Shown piece after piece: positions 42,374 through 57,100 of a stretch of 64,000 nt of DNA. How positions within the stretch are numbered: the stretch's first letter is position 1; each line of letters starts with the position of its first letter. The DNA comes from Chenopodium formosanum (taxonomy: Eukaryota; Streptophyta; Magnoliopsida; Caryophyllales; Amaranthaceae), in contig CM044879.1 in assembly GCA_024500155.1 (NCBI GenBank), positions 38,957,072 through 39,021,071 of the forward strand, given 5' to 3'. Under the pieces are notes generated by a model. It did no database searches, was not told where the DNA came from, and saw only the letters and a program-made list of their open reading frames with translations. Both the position numbers and the translations under genes were made by a program.

Positions 42374-45300
42374 ATGGAAGAATCAAGATTGACCCTTGTT
42401 ACAACTAAGCCTTGTTTTGGCCTTCCCACTGCTTGCCCCGATTGCTTGCCTGTTTACTTTTATCTCAAATTTGCTCGTCTTCCTTTTGATTTGTGTTTCC
42501 ATTCTACTTTTCCTGATTCAGGTACTGTTTTCAACTTTGAATTCCCAATTTTTATGTCTTGGTTCTTGTTATTTTGCTGAATTTTGATTAATTTCTCACT
42601 TAATTTTAATGGGGTTTTCTTGTTATTGTTATTATAGTAACTTTTTTTTTTTTTTTTGGTTGCTATATTTTGTTGTGCATTACCCTTTGCTCTAATGGGG
42701 AATATGTGTTGTGGGTCTTGTTAGTCTGGTAGATTTTGGTGTTGGAATTTTGGATTGATTTTTAAGAATGCTATATTGGGTCATTGGTTTGGAAATTATA
42801 TGTCAATGCAGCTGAATTTGAGGTAAATTGTATCTTTTGGAGGCGACTTCGCGATTATAGATACCCTTATATGGCATTAATGATTTCTGGGTAGGTATTT
42901 TTAGCTCGGATGGTGCTTGATTTGAGCCGAGGATCTTGTGGGGTTATTTGTGTAGTTCGCGGGCAGTAGCCCAAAAATTTAATGAATAGCACTTCAGAGG
43001 AAGAATCATTGAATTGTTTGCAAGTATGGACTATGGACTAGATTTTGTGAATGGAACAGTAATTTATCATACTCCTAAGTATACTATCAGTGAAAATGCT
43101 AAGCTAAGGTTGCTGGCCTTGCTGCATTGTGATTTTTGCGACAAAGGATTTAGCTGTATCTATTGAAAAAATTTACTCAGCGTTCGTACACCTATTCTTC
43201 GATGTCAAGATTGGCATCAGGGATAATCTAAGGAACAACTAGACTTTGCACATTTAGGCCTATAAATTATCAGTTTGAAACATAGTCAGAAATGAATAGT
43301 CACAAAATTTCCCTGTTGTAAACACTAAACATAAGAGCCTACTTAGCCACGTAGTTAGCGATCACTGTTTTGTCAACAGTTCAAACTCATCACCCCATAT
43401 TGAGATACTTGAATGTCATTTGGCACGACCAGGAGAAAAGTTCTCATCAGGTGCTAGGTATTGTCATTGATCCCAATTTAAATGTGAATAATAATGTAAA
43501 TGAATTTCTTATGTACCACTTTCCATATTGCAAGTATAATTGCAAAAAGAAGCTAAAACCTGTTAGAGCTTTACACCAGAGTGGTTGGAAATATAAAGAC
43601 TACAGTTGCATGGATCAAGTTTCTTGATATATTACTTCTTTAATACATGACTTGATCAGATTTGTTGCTATGTAGAATCATTTGTTGCATAATCATTCCG
43701 TCCAACTAGCTGCTTCCCTTTTCCTAATCTCTCACTCCTTGTCTTAACCTCTCTGAAATAAACATTGGCGTGGTTTAATTACCCTTGTTGGATTTTTTCA
43801 TTTCATATTCATCTGACCTTACAGTGTGCTAGGTAGTAGGTAATCACAGTCGTCAGTAATCAGTCATGAGTTATACCTACAGAAACTATTGTATATGATT
43901 TTTATAGAACCTTCCTGAATGACCTGAAGTGCCTGAGTTATTATAATCTATGTGACATGGGCTTATGTTCTTTATTTTAGATCAAATTCCGTATGTTGAG
44001 TCTGATTCTTACGTGGCCTACAACAATGAGAATGGTGGGGTCATCAATCGCTTAAGAGAAGATGGTATTGTCGATTTGGACTCTGATTATCACACTATCC
44101 CAGAATGGATACCAATGAAGGCGATGGTTAGCAGCTGGCTTGTGGATGCCCTTGTATATGAGCTATGGATAGCTTCAGACAAAAAGTCTGTACAAAAGAT
44201 CTACTATTCTGATCTTGCTTGGCCCATTGGAACTATTCTCTACTTCAAGAAAATTCATGCAGTGAAGAGCCATCTTGGAATCACCAATGAAAATGCTGAG
44301 AGAATAGAAACTGAGGTCAAACTTTGTTCTGATATTTGCTATTCTAATTTTTTAATGGACAGGCACTTGATCTGATTTAATCAGTTATTGCATTCTTTCC
44401 TTGCTTGTTTACAAGTTCTGTGGTAACGGATGCCTTTTTTTTTGGAGCTTGAGTGAATATTTTTTCTCTCCTATCTCACCAAGCACTGTTGTGAACTTTG
44501 CCTGTCTAAATATTCCCTTTTACCCTTTCTATAAAAATTTTCCTGCTTCTTCAGCTCATGTTTTTCTAATCTGTAATCCTCTTTCTCTACAGATCTATAG
44601 GAGGGCAAGCATAGCATATGGAGCTCTTTCAACTCAGTTGGGGGAGGATTCTTATCTCTATGGAGACAGGTTCTTCTGCAATTGTTGACATTAGTTTTTA
44701 TTATTAGTATGCAAAACATAAGATGAATATCAATGCTGATTCAGCCTGGTTGATTTTGCCTTTTTATTGTAGGCCTAGTAGTTTGGATGCCTTATTCCTT
44801 GGTCACTCGCTGATTGCCCTTCAGGCTTTACCTGTAAGTTACCAGACAAGTACTGTTGTTCTATTGAGAATTTATTCTAAAATGCCAAATGTAACAAACT
44901 TAGTACTAATTATTAATATTTTATTTGTATGAAAAATGCTTAGTGCATATAAACTAACTTATATGTGGTTTCAAGTTGATCTGTATCTTGCTGTGTATTT
45001 TGCTTGTTTAAAACCTACATTGGATTATGCTTATGAGAAGCTTTTGATATCCTTGCAAAATCATAAGTTTATCTTTATTCAATGATTCAATCTATTAAAT
45101 CCTAGTAAAGGGTTCCAAAAAAAAGAACTCTAGTGATGTTAATAATTCTCTGCTATACGGGTTTTCATGACATTGTGCTAATGTAGGTTTTTGCCATGTT
45201 CCATCAAATGAAGTGGGGACCTTTTGATTCATTTATTGAGCTAGATGTAGGTAGGCTAGTAGGTGTTAGCTTATTCATTGGCCTGAAAAGTGTGGACCTC

Positions 45301-46946
45301 AATGAGCTTCTTGATTTTCCAAATTCCAAAGAAGAATTTTGAGTAGTTTTAAGCTTCTTAATTGTCCAAAGGAGTATTTTGAGTAAGGTCAAAACTCAAT
45401 AAATGAAAGTGTCATTTATTTGTGACCAAACGGTTAACACCTAAGGTGGATAGTACTCTGTATTGACTGTATATAACATTACCTTGCAATCTTAATAGTC
45501 GTTAGACATAGTCGATTATTTGTTATAATTTTGTAGCCAACATCTGTTATCTCAAGAAGAAATAGAGGCAATAGGCTCAAAAGAACAATGATATATGAAA
45601 AATCACTTAGAGTTGACAGTTTGTATGTGTCAGTTTAGTGAATATTTTTTTTTGAAACAAGTTTAGTGAAATTATTAGTTATGTTGTATATAGTGAATTA
45701 GTGATCATTAAGTATTCCTATGATTTATGTATTTACAGTTGATGCATTGTTGTTTACTTTAAGTTCTTACAGCTTTCAGTACTTGCTTTTGCGTTTTCAT
45801 TTTATTAGATTTCTGAGTTTTTTTTTTAAATAAAAATTTAATTTAAAATGTGCAGGAGACATCGGTTTTAAAGAGCAAGATTTTGAATTTCAGCAATCTT
45901 GTGAAATATACTGAAAAGCTCAGTGCTGAGTTCATTGACTCTTCACCAGAATCAGCGGTTCCAGCTTGGTCAAAAGTTTCATCATCTGAAGGACAGCCAT
46001 CATCTTCAACAAAAAAGCCAGGAGGCTTTTCTAACTGGAGTAAGATACAATATCTCATAATTCAATGAATAGGATGACATTATCTTGCTCTTTGGGTGTT
46101 GTTACATTCATTAAGTTGTAGGCATGTTCATATTTATTGGTTGCATGATATTTGAACTTGTCTTGGAGATTTGAGGCAAGACAGCAAGGGAATGATCAAT
46201 GATCCACAAATATATTATTCTCCACTTTTATAAAGTCTGTAGGCATTACAAATTACTACACTAAAGCAGTCATGGATCCCTTGTGGGTGTTAGTTATTAA
46301 CATCATCATAGTAAGCTTCATAGGTTAAACAGTGTGGAATTATGAACGAAGCTTATCAGTAGACTTATACTATTAATGTCACTGGACTTTATGTTATGTT
46401 TTGAGGTTTTATTATTTGCCTCTACATTATGAGCAATAGAGAAGTCAAAATAAGGTCCCAAAAAACAGGAGAAAAAAGATAGAAAGAGGAAGGCTTTAAT
46501 GATACTATTAGGATATTGAGGCAGTAATGATTTTCTATAAAGCCATGTTGATGAGATGACATTTTGTTCAGAAATTTGGTATGCGATTGTTATAAATTTT
46601 GTGGTGAGCGCCATGTCTTCCATCTCAGTAAACCTGTTGATGATTATTGCATCTTTTTCTTGTTCATAATTTTTTAGTTCATTTACTCTCTTCCTGAATG
46701 ACACACTGTTTCTGTTTTTGCTATCATCTGTATTGACTTGTTGAGGGAAAATGTATAGGTTCAAAGCCAAAAACTAAACCTAAAAAGGAAAGGTCAGAGG
46801 AAGAAAAGAAGTTCAGACGAAGGGCCAAATACTTTCTAGGAGCTCAGCTAATATCGGTTCTCGTGTTCCTGTCACTACTCGGTGGCTCTGATGTTGGTGA
46901 AGTGGATTATGATGGAGATGATGACGGTGCAGATTATCTCAATTAA
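42374..46946 (+). CDS. MTX: Metaxin, mitochondrial outer-membrane import protein
   Basis: Component linked to TOM/SAM-dependent protein import and beta-barrel assembly at the mitochondrial outer membrane. Exons: 42374-42521, 43981-44315, 44593-44669, 44773-44833, 45856-46039, 46759-46946; phases agree, 330 residues. The N-terminal thioredoxin-like (Tom37/metaxin) region starts LTLVTTKPCFGLPTACPDCL, followed by FARLPFDLCFHSTFPDS and SYVAYNNENGGVINRL. The GST-C-like region includes LVDALVYELWIASD, RASIAYGALSTQLGEDSYLY and the signature PSSLDALFLGHSLIALQALP. A lysine-rich stretch (KPKTKPKKERSEEEKKFRRR) precedes one C-terminal membrane segment (about residues 293-312, GAQLISVLVFLSLLGG) and an acidic tail, consistent with a C-terminal anchor. 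Matches Arabidopsis metaxin (At2g19080) as I remember it. Confidence 0.94.
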
Positions 46947-48194
46947 GTTCAGAGAAGATTATGAGGCTCAGCTACTCACAATCCATCTGACAGTTTTTTG
47001 CCATCATTTTTGTAAGTTGACGTAATAACCCCCCAAACCCTTGTCAGCCATTTCTGCATGGAAAAGTCAGGAGTTTTGGTTCACAGTTGAAGGGATCTGT
47101 TCCCATAATATTTTTTTTGGAAGAAAAGAGTTGATTCATTTGTTACAAGTAGGCGATTCGGCTAATCATGTCCAGAACAAATATTCACACTGAGTTTAAG
47201 CAGACCTGTGTTATCAATTTTGATTTTTTTTCCCCCTTTTTTGGTAGAAAATACAATTTGATAAATGACAGAATGAACTACAACTTTCCCTCAAACTAAA
47301 AATAAAAATAAATTACATTTACGTTTCAGATTGGCTGCATATTGTGGCTTACTTTTGGTTTCCTGTTTATGCGTCGTATGAGATACAGACTACGGAATAT
47401 TAACTTAGCAGTAAAATACAACTAAAGATATGAGGTGAAAGATAAGAGGTATTTGGAAAGTTGTGTGAAATAGTCTAAGAACTTCCTGCATCTATCAGTA
47501 CTAAAAAGTTTCAATAGATCTGATTTACCAACATTACTCACATGTGAGGTCTGGCTGTCTGGGAAGCTTACACAATGATTTATGTTGGTTGTTAGCTACT
47601 TTATCAACAGTCCTTTTTAAAGGTGTTAAATAGATTTGGATCGGGGACTTTATCGGGGTGACACGTAATTTTATAGTTCAATTCAGATCGAGTATATATG
47701 GCTTATTGATAACTTAAATAGAATGAAAATTTAATCAATACTTATAAGTTCATTTCATTATATTTTAGTTACGAATACTGTCACGAGTACAATTCAGTGC
47801 TAGATACTTTCGATTCCAGAACTACGTGGCTAAACTTTGTCATGTATAACCTTTTAATGGGAGCCTTCAAGAACTTTTTACCAGATTGTAATGGTGGAAG
47901 TAGTAAAGAATTTCTACAATAAATATTAATCATACCAAAATTTTCCCAAATCCAAACACCATTTTTGGGAGTGTCCTTTGAGCCTCTCTTGTGACACAAC
48001 AGAAAAACAGACAGCAAGAGAGCTACCACATTCCATTCTTCCTAATGATATTAACCTAACTAATTAGTAGTACAATAGAAGCCCGGCTTCGATCTTTACA
48101 TGACCAAGCTGAAATAATTTAGTAATTACATTGACATCCAATTTATATTGAAAACCTATCTAAACAAAGAAGAAATGAAGAAAAAAAAAAGAGT
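46947..48194. other. Convergent spacer between metaxin and the DUF632 gene
   Basis: 3' UTRs of both genes and A+T-rich sequence; no additional gene or clear repeat. Confidence 0.5.
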
Positions 48195-51100
48195 TTACAT
48201 TCCTTCAGCATTGGAATTAGGTGGCCACTTAACATTTTCCCATTGTTTTACCAGTTCAGCGTATCCCTCAGCTGAACTAACAGCAAATTCTGCCAATGAG
48301 CTCATAGCAACTGACATTCCGGCACACAAGACTCTTACTGCAACTTCTGCCATTTTCTCCGGTGTCATAACTTCTTCTACTTTCCCTACTTCCACCATTT
48401 CCATGCTTCCACCGGAGTCCTCAAATCTCCGCGACCCACCACTATTGTGGGCTTGGGCTTGGCCTTGAGCCAGGCTTTGGCTTTGGGAATAGATTGATCC
48501 CATTCCTGCAGCAAAGAAATCCAGCCCATCAAGCACTGCAGTCTCACCTATTGCATCGAGAAGTCTTGTCCACTGGATGCATATTCCAAAGATTGGATGA
48601 ACCCCAGCAGATCGACGAGGGGAAAAAGGTAAATCTGATGTGTTGGGCTCACGCCTCATGCATCTTAAGAGCCAGCTACACAATGCATGTATGTAGGATC
48701 GCTGAGAAGAGATCCATGATGCAAAGCAAGCTCTCCAGTTCCTTAACTCAGACTCTAGATTGTGGGCACAACGAGCAAGTCGTTGAGGGTCTATTGCAGA
48801 AAGTGAAGGATTATGTCGTCTTGATCTGTTAAGCTTTGAAGGTGTACCGGCTAACAGAAGTTTGGCTTCATCCAAAGTATGCTTTTGCATTTGTTGACAC
48901 TCTGCCATTACTTTCCACATTCTTGCTAACCTGCAATGCATCGTTATCAAATTAGAACAAGCCCTTAAAATAGAGACAAGCATAGTTTGTTGCGGCTAGT
49001 TTAGAGGAGCAGGATAATTCTTGAGCACCAACCAAACAATGTTGGTAAAAACTATCAGCATTCTATAATTCACAATATCTTGTTCATGTAGCCACTCTAA
49101 CCAATAATGTTTTTTTTTTTATTTATTTTTTTTTTTTTATTTTTTTTTGTATCAAAATACTATATGTTTGGACAAACAAAATATATGGTTTAGAATTCCA
49201 AAGAAAATATGAAAATTAAGTGATGTAACATACCCTTGTACCAATTCTAAAAGCTGAGGCTGCAATTCTTCATCCCTTAGAGTTTCAATCCTCTTTGAAA
49301 TAGCTTCAATTGAGTGTATTGAAACCTTTATTTGGGTATGCAAATCTCGAAGAGCTATCCTAGTTTTTTCCAGCGTTGAAGGTTCATCTCCTTTCGCTGC
49401 TTGATTCTTCAATTGTGTACACTTCTTCTCATATGCCAATCGAACTCGTTCTCCAGACTGTCAGAAAAAATAGCAAGAGTTACATATAACGATAATGACA
49501 TGTATTTATGAAGTCATTTGAAGCAGTGAAAGCCATCATATAAAGCTTACCCTGACTTCCTCATACAATCTCTTCTCCCATGCATATAATCTGTCAAGTG
49601 TTGAATGATGGCTGCCAGAAAACATGGATGATTCATCTGATACGTTACTGCTGCTTTCAGATCCTTCATCTCTTGAACCTTCTGAAAAGTTGACCAAACA
49701 TCTTGATGAGGAGGAGCGTGATGAGGCTGATCGAAACAATGCTGCTGGATTCAACATTTTTATAGCTGCAAACAAACACCACAGCATTTTAGATGAATAC
49801 ATTCCTATTTTACATAGCACTTGGTTTTCATCTAAAACTTATATAATCGACAAGTAAACACCACTACATGCAGTCAAACTTGCAGCAATTCATCTATGTT
49901 TAAAACCACAGTTGATAAGAAATCAACAACAAAGGATCACACATTTCACACTTCTAACACAAATGAAAGAGTAGTTTGAAATTGTAATCAATCTATGTCA
50001 AACTTTCAGATCCAAATTTGATTAGTAATATTAAATGCATGATAAATTAATCTAATGTAGTCTTATACTCAGAATACATATGTGAGGATGGAGAAAATAT
50101 ACAAGTTGTACCATGTACCTGTTACTTCATTTGATGCTGGTAGGCAATGAGCGCGATTAGCTTCTAACATTGCAGAAACTTCATTTGCAGCACCACAAAC
50201 AATCACAAACTGAGACTCTAGATCTTTGATAACTTCATCCATGCTTGTTGGCCTTTTGTTTACGTAAACAGTGAATCCTGGTGCCTCTTCTTCCTTCTTT
50301 TCTCTTTCAGTAACCCTTGTTTCATGACGATTGAATTCAACATGTCCAGCATTCGGAACCTGTGATGGCTGTATGCTGTCATTAGTTTGTTCCTGTAATC
50401 CATTTGCTTCATGTTGATTTTCATCTTCATTTTCTGTTTCATCTTCATCGTCATCATCATCTTCTTCTTCATCCTCATCTACATCTTCAACAATTACTTC
50501 CTCCCTTACAACATGTGCTGGTGGTCCTTTAGGAATTTCTTCTCGTCTATGTCTTCCTTCATTGATTTCCTCATGTTCGGTTACCTCTTCTAAGTCTGGT
50601 ATCCCTTCTTCTTCCCGAACCTGCCTTAATCCTGCTATATCATCATCAGCTATCGATTGCTCGAGGCTACTCCTCACAGGATAACCATAGTAATCCAATG
50701 ATGAAAAGGGATTCCAAAAGAAATCCCACTGAGAATTATTTTGAGGGGAGGGAGGTATCTCAGGTCTATTATAAGGCGAGTTTGACTGAGGATAGTAAGA
50801 AGAATTCCTTTGTGGAGACTGCATTGTAAAGAAACCATCAAACCCACCATATTGGTGCATTGGTGAATAGGATTGAACGCGATAAGTATCAGGAGACTGA
50901 GGTCTCTCCTCAACTGAAACTGATGCAGTCCCACTTGGTCTGTAGTAGTTGATCCTCACATTCGAGTTCTCCCCAGCTTGAATAGTTGGTGCAGAGAAAC
51001 ACTTTGGAGAAATGGTGATGAACTTTGGGGTCAATTTCTTCCCTGGAGGTGTAATAAACGAATCTAACAAGAACTCACGAGGCTCATCGCCTTCTATATA

Positions 51101-51262
51101 CTCACGAAGAGCACTAGAAACTCGTTTTAAGGACTGAATATATGCAACATGACCCGAGGCAAACTTAGTTCTATGCTCAAGAGCTTGCTTGATGAACTTC
51201 TTCCTATCTTTACATATTTGAACAGCCTCTTCATCATCCAATTTCGATGTATTACATCCCAT
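48195..51262 (-). CDS. DUF630/DUF632 protein (NRG2/APSR1-like, N-myristoylation motif)
   Basis: Plant-specific family whose members include NITRATE REGULATORY GENE 2 and rice leaf-rolling regulators. Minus-strand exons: 51262-50119, 49765-49551, 49457-49234, 48930-48195; phases agree, 772 residues. The N-terminus MGCNTSKLDDEEAVQICKDR is the DUF630 start, with Gly2 and Cys3 fitting N-myristoylation/palmitoylation and plasma-membrane attachment. A proline/serine/tyrosine-rich middle is followed by a striking acidic run (EDVDEDEEEDDDDDEDETEN, about residues 260-280). DUF632 begins near VNKRPTSMDEVIKDLESQFV and continues through LDRLYAWEKRLYEEVR, YEKKCTQLKNQ (coiled coil) and LARMWKVMAECQQMQ to LCSWLLRC. 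This is the usual four-exon structure. Which paralogue it is cannot be decided by eye. Confidence 0.92.
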
Positions 51263-52320
51263 CCCTCCCTTTTCGACTAATATTTTCGACGAGACTAATG
51301 ATCCTGGATTCCAAATGGGTACCAGAATAACACAATTCTTGAATGCCTTTACCCCAATTCATAAGGCTCACTAGGCTGTTGAATGAGCAAGTAAAGTAAA
51401 AGCTTAGTATACCAGAATAACACCTTATTCAGAAGCAATTCCATAATCAAAGCTCGAAAAACCGAAAAAACAACAAAGATAGTATAATTTAATTGGATGC
51501 TTTTCTTTCCTCTCAAGTCATTTGGAAAAACTAAAACTGATTATTCATTCTCACCATGAATTTATCAAAAGACTCAAACCCAGAAAGTATCATAAATCAC
51601 AAATTCATATTACTTCCTCTCCTTTTTTTTTTTCCCTTTTTTTATTTCTTTTTGAGGCAGATAATTGCTAAATGCTTAGAATGTGACAATGTGTACAGAA
51701 TATATTCTGGACAAAAGGGGAAAAAAAAGCTCAATTACTCAAATTATAAACCACAAAATTAACAAAAGTTAAATGCAAGCTCAATTGATGCAATTAAATG
51801 GAAAAAATTCAAGCAAAATAAGCTTAATTATATGAAATGAAATAATTACAGAAAACCCAGTTCAGATAACCAGATTTCTAGAATTTACAAACAGTAAAAA
51901 ATACAGTACAGGGTTTTAAGTACAGAGAAAACCCAGTTCAGATTACAGAAAAATTAATTATAAATAAATAAATTAAACAAAAGAAAATGTGAATTACATT
52001 AATCAGCAGAAACCCAGTTCAGATAATGCAATGATTATGATCGAGAGAAGCTAAAATTGAAGTAGCAAATTCACAAAAAATAAAAAAAATAAAAAATAAA
52101 AAAAAAACCCAAATTGTGATATTGATTCACACCAATTTATAATTATGAAAAAATAATAATTAAAGCAGAAAAAATGAAGTATAATTAAGTAGAGAGAAGA
52201 AGTACCAGCAATGGTGAAGAGTGTGAAGTGAACACAAAAAACAGAGAGGAGAGAGAAAGTGTGAGTAGAGAGAGAAAGAGAGAGACGTTGTGATAGGAAA
52301 AAGGAAAGCAACGGTCAAAA
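51263..52320 (-). other. 5' UTR and probable leader intron of the DUF632 gene
   Basis: On the minus strand a TTGCTG|GTACTT donor at 52206/52205 lies just inside a CT-rich leader exon (about 52310-52206); the acceptor is upstream of 51262 and not fixed. Inferred from splice consensus. Confidence 0.5.
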
Positions 52321-54177
52321 GCTGGAAAAGTGAAAAATTAAAGAAAAGAAAATTAAATTATTAAAAAAATAAGGGGGGCAATAATAAAGGAGGAAAAGTG
52401 GGAATAAATGAAGATATAAAGAAGAATAAGACATGAGTTGCATTTTTATGTCCTTGAGATTTTCATTTTATTTAATTTCGGATTTTGGCCTAGAATTTGT
52501 ACTTTAGAATGGAGCTTAAAAGTGTTGAAGTCGGGCTATGTTTAGTTCACCTTATTTCATTATTCAGTATGGCGAGTACATGTCAAATTTTGTTGATTAT
52601 CTCAATTTTTAGTGAGATGTTGTGTGCCCAATCGGGCAATAGTGTGTTATCCGATTTTACATGATTTTTCTAATGTTCTATGCGCGCATGTCAAGCGAAG
52701 CTTAAAATTTACAGTTTTTCAGCAGTTGTTGAACAAATTGCATTGTGAACGAACATATCTATTGGACATTTATTGGTCTTTGTATAAACTCTATATATAG
52801 GAGTTTATTTGACATATATGATTAATGATTAAGAATAACAATAATTGCTTCCTTTGAGATAGAATTTTCTAAAATATTTTCTTTTGGTTTTTATAAACAC
52901 TTATTAGCAACCTTCTTGTTGATTGATTTTGATAAACGATCAAAATCATTTGTCCCTTCTATGTATCTCAATATTTAGTTATATCATGTGTAGCTCTGTT
53001 GTTTTGTAGAGGGTCGATAACAAACTATTAGGAAAGCGACTATGACATGTGCGTAGAAGAAGTATATGGTCTCTCTTGTTTCTTATCCTTCATATTGTTC
53101 TAGTAGGTGGCAAGTAAAATGATTTAGGGTAGAGACAAAGAGAAAAGAAGATGAGAGAGGGCAAGGGGAGACATCAAGGTTAGAGAGAAGAAAGAAAATA
53201 TAGTTACAGGAGTATGCAACAGGGTCAAGGAAAACAAAGAAAATGTGTGTAAGGGGAACTGATGAGGGAAAGTGCGTTGGAGTTTTATGATATGGGAACT
53301 ACTGAGATATTGAGATTGATTAGAGTGAGAAAATAAATGGGGCTAAGTGGATAGCTTAAATGATTTAATATGTTCGAAACTCATATTAATGGTGGTTTTC
53401 AAGTCCAAAAACAAAAAAATTGGACAATTTTTAAGAGACAAACAAAAGTGAAATTTAAGGTAAACAAAAGGTTGGAAGACACATGTTTAACGATTATAGG
53501 TAAGGTATTATGGTAGCGAAATACTTCATATATTTTTTTTTTGAGGAAAACATAAATACTTCATATATTTAGCGAAAGTAGTAAACATCATTTCATCATG
53601 CTAGCTCAAATCTCTTTTTTGGTTTTCTATAAATCAAACCTCTTTTTTATCTCAATCCTTTCTCCTAATTAAACATGCTTAAAATTATAATTATAATACT
53701 TAACTCTTTTAAAAATAACCATCTTTGAAATTTTGACACTAATCATACATTCTACTTTTATAAGAATTACGATTAAACATGTTATTGTTAGATTCATTTC
53801 GACATATACTTCTTCAATATATTAATTTATAAAATGTACAATATCAAATTTTAGTAATCTTATTATCATAAATCATAATATAGCTAGGATTAAGATTTTT
53901 TTTTTTTTTTTTCATAATAAAACTAGGATTAAGATTAAGGGAGCAATAAGCTGAAAATAAAAATCGCTTCGATAATCCATTTAATTTCTCCCCTCCAAAA
54001 AAAAAAAAAAAAAAAAAAAAAAACCCTCCAAATTAGTAGTTGGATCACAGATTACTGGAAAATTGACCTATGAACTGATTTCCCAGCTTCACCAAACTGA
54101 TATACACTCTCCTAATTTATTAAAACTGGGTTTTTCATTCTTTTCAATTACAATTTTATTCCTTTTGCATTCTGAAA
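52321..54177. other. Divergent spacer between the DUF632 and galacturonokinase genes
   Basis: Promoter region of both genes. Near 52536 GGGCTATGTTTAGTTCACC resembles one end of the Tourist-like family, but no partner end is found. Poly(A) at about 53998-54022 is shortly upstream of galacturonokinase. No gene seen. Confidence 0.45.
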
Positions 54178-57100
54178 ATGGTTGGATATTCATGGCCTTC
54201 CGATTCAGAGGTAAGAATCCCATTTTTTACTTTTTCCAAAATTATGTCTTTTTATTAATGTTTGAATATTTTCTTGCTTATTTTACATAAGTACAATTTT
54301 ATTCATTAACCATTAATTTGATAATTATGTCTGCTCATTTCCCAAGCTATAACGATCTGATTTCAAGTGGGTGTTAAGTGTTCACTTTGAATTTTTATAC
54401 TCCCTCCGTCTCAAAAAGAACGACCCATTTAGGTTGATTACGCGAGTATTAAGGAAGTTAAGTAAAAAGAAGTAAAAGTATATTAGAAAGATAAATTTAC
54501 ATGGGGTTTGTAAAAAAATAGAGAGAGAAAGTAATAAAATAACATGGAAAATCAAATTTTTATATGAGGAAGCTAATTTTGCACAAATATTGTAGCAAAT
54601 TGGGGGGTGTTTTAATGCAAATGGGTCATTCTTTTTGGGACAAAGTCTTGGCCAAATGGGTCGTTCTTTTTGAGACGGAGGGAGTAATACAATTACTGAG
54701 ATTAACATTTTGGGAATTGGGTTTTTGTTTTTGTTTTTACATTTATTTTCATGTCATGTCATTCATTTAATGTTCAATGTAGCTGAAAAAAATGATGATG
54801 AGAAGATTACATAATGTAGAAAATGATGATGATGATGATGAGTAGATTATACAATATATACATATATATTTTTTATTATTTTTAATTTTTATTTGTGTGT
54901 GTGTATACTATTATTGCAAATCTGTGTATTAAGCTTAAAAGTTTATACTGTAGTTGAATGAGTTAAAGAAGGAAGTAGCTGAAATAGCTAAAAGAACTAC
55001 CGAGGAGGTCAGGGTGGTTGTCTCTCCATACAGGATTTGTCCTTTAGGAGCACACATTGATCATCAGGTAATGAATTCGGTTTCGTCTTGTTTGTAATGA
55101 TGGCTAACATGCTCCTTACTAATCAGAGTACACTATTGTATATTTGTATATTACTATATTTGAGTGTGTGATGTTGGAAGAACTCATTGATCTAATTACT
55201 AATTTCTTGTTGCTTTGATACAACACAACAACAAAGCCTTAGTCCCAAATGATTTGGGGTTGTTTCTTGTTGCTTTGATATTACTGATTATTAGTTAGTG
55301 GTTGCTGCTGTTTTGATGTAATGATTTTAGTTCTTCTGTTTGCTGATCTATTGTTATTAGGGTGGAGCTGTTTCGGCTATGACGATAAACAAGGGAGTTG
55401 TTCTTGCGTTTGTTCCTTCTGGCAACCCTGAGGTATATTGCTCGTTTCTTTGATTTTGGGTTAGGGAATTTTTGAGTGTCGTGCATTTTCACAAATTTAA
55501 GCTACTATTGTGTTTGACTGGGGGAGAGGATGAGTGAATTCGAGAGACTTTAATTAATCAGATTAGAACTTACCGAGATTGTAAAACGTGCTGATAGGAT
55601 ATAGAAAAGAGCTGAGCTTAGTGTCACGAGTGACTGAAAGGGCTCAGAATAGTGGACTTTTGGTGGAATCTAGTAACAGTAGGAATCTAAAGAGGGTTTA
55701 TGTATATATGGTCCCCCACTACTCCAGTGTATATCTGAGGGAGAATGGTAAATGCCCTATCATGGCAGCATCATTAATAATCCTAGTCCTAGGGTGTTTG
55801 AGATTTTACAATGTTAAGCAGAGGTTTAGAATATTTTGTGTTTGCCTTGCATTTTCCTCCTCTAGTGTGTTATATGGGGAGGCTAAAATGTTGTACTTTT
55901 GAGGATTCATAGTAAAAATGTGCTAGATCTGGCGTGCCTTTAGTGAGCCCTATAATAACCAGCGTTATTCTCACCCTTGACTTCTAATGCTTACTTCATT
56001 CTACAGTGTATTAGACTTTGGACCTCAAAGAAATTAAGTACCTGGCAAACTTTGGCTTTGTGAAAGAATTCTACCTATTTTATCCTCTAGGTTCTGCTGT
56101 TGCATGAGAATTTTGCTTGTTTTTCCTTTAATTCTTTATTTCTCTGCTCTCAATATAACCCATGTGATTGTTATTTGTTAAAGAGTGTTTAGAAGTTAAT
56201 GGTATTAGTTATAGCAAGAAGCTGCACCTTTCCCATAAACTTAAATACTTATCGAGTTATTAGATGGGTGACCTCCAATGAATTTTCCTGGGTGTGCATA
56301 AATGAAGATGTTAAGAGTACTTGTGTTGGTTTGTATGCTAGTCTTCAATATTACATGTGATATCTAGTAGTATAACCATAAGCAATGTTTCTCTCTGTCT
56401 CATCATTGAGGATACATTTCATGCAGATGGTGTTGCATTCTGCACAGTTTGGAGGAGAAGTAAAGTTCAGGTAAGAACCAGAAAGCATACATATGCCATA
56501 TCCTTGTATTTTTATCACCTGCATGGTTATTTTCCATTTTCCCTAGCTTCTATCATATAATATAAATTCTTGGAAACCTTATCTTCTTTAATTGCTCCTA
56601 TTATGTCCCATAACTTGTCTTGTAATCTTGATTATCTACTAAGATCTAATTTTCTTGCAGAGTTGATGAAAGTCACCATCCTAAAAAGGCTGCAAAGGCA
56701 AATGAAAGTACTAAATCCAATGGCTCAACTAAATTGGAAGAAGAGTGTTGTTGGGGAAGATACGCAAAAGGGGCTGTCTATGCATTAAATAGTAAAGGGA
56801 ATGTTCTCAGTCAGGTTAGAGATGCTTCTCTAATGCTCTGCATGAAGCTTAGGTCTCATGTGTTATAGGTCTTTGATTTGAAATTATCATGTGCTCCTTT
56901 TAAATTTTCATTGTCAATTTTTGTTTTGAAGTAACGATTTCCTTCCCCCCCCCCCCCCCCCCCCTCTCCTTCTCATGTAAGTTTATTCGACTCCTCATCT
57001 AGTTATAATTATCTCTTTTAACCTTCGTTCCTGGCTTTGCCCTTGTTCATAACATTTTTAATTAATCATATTTCATTATGAGTTAGTATAGATATATACT

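Noticed and set aside
52536..52620. Possible seventh Tourist-like MITE (GGGCTATGTTTAGTTCACC)
   Set aside because: Only one end resembles the family; no inverted partner or target duplication was found.
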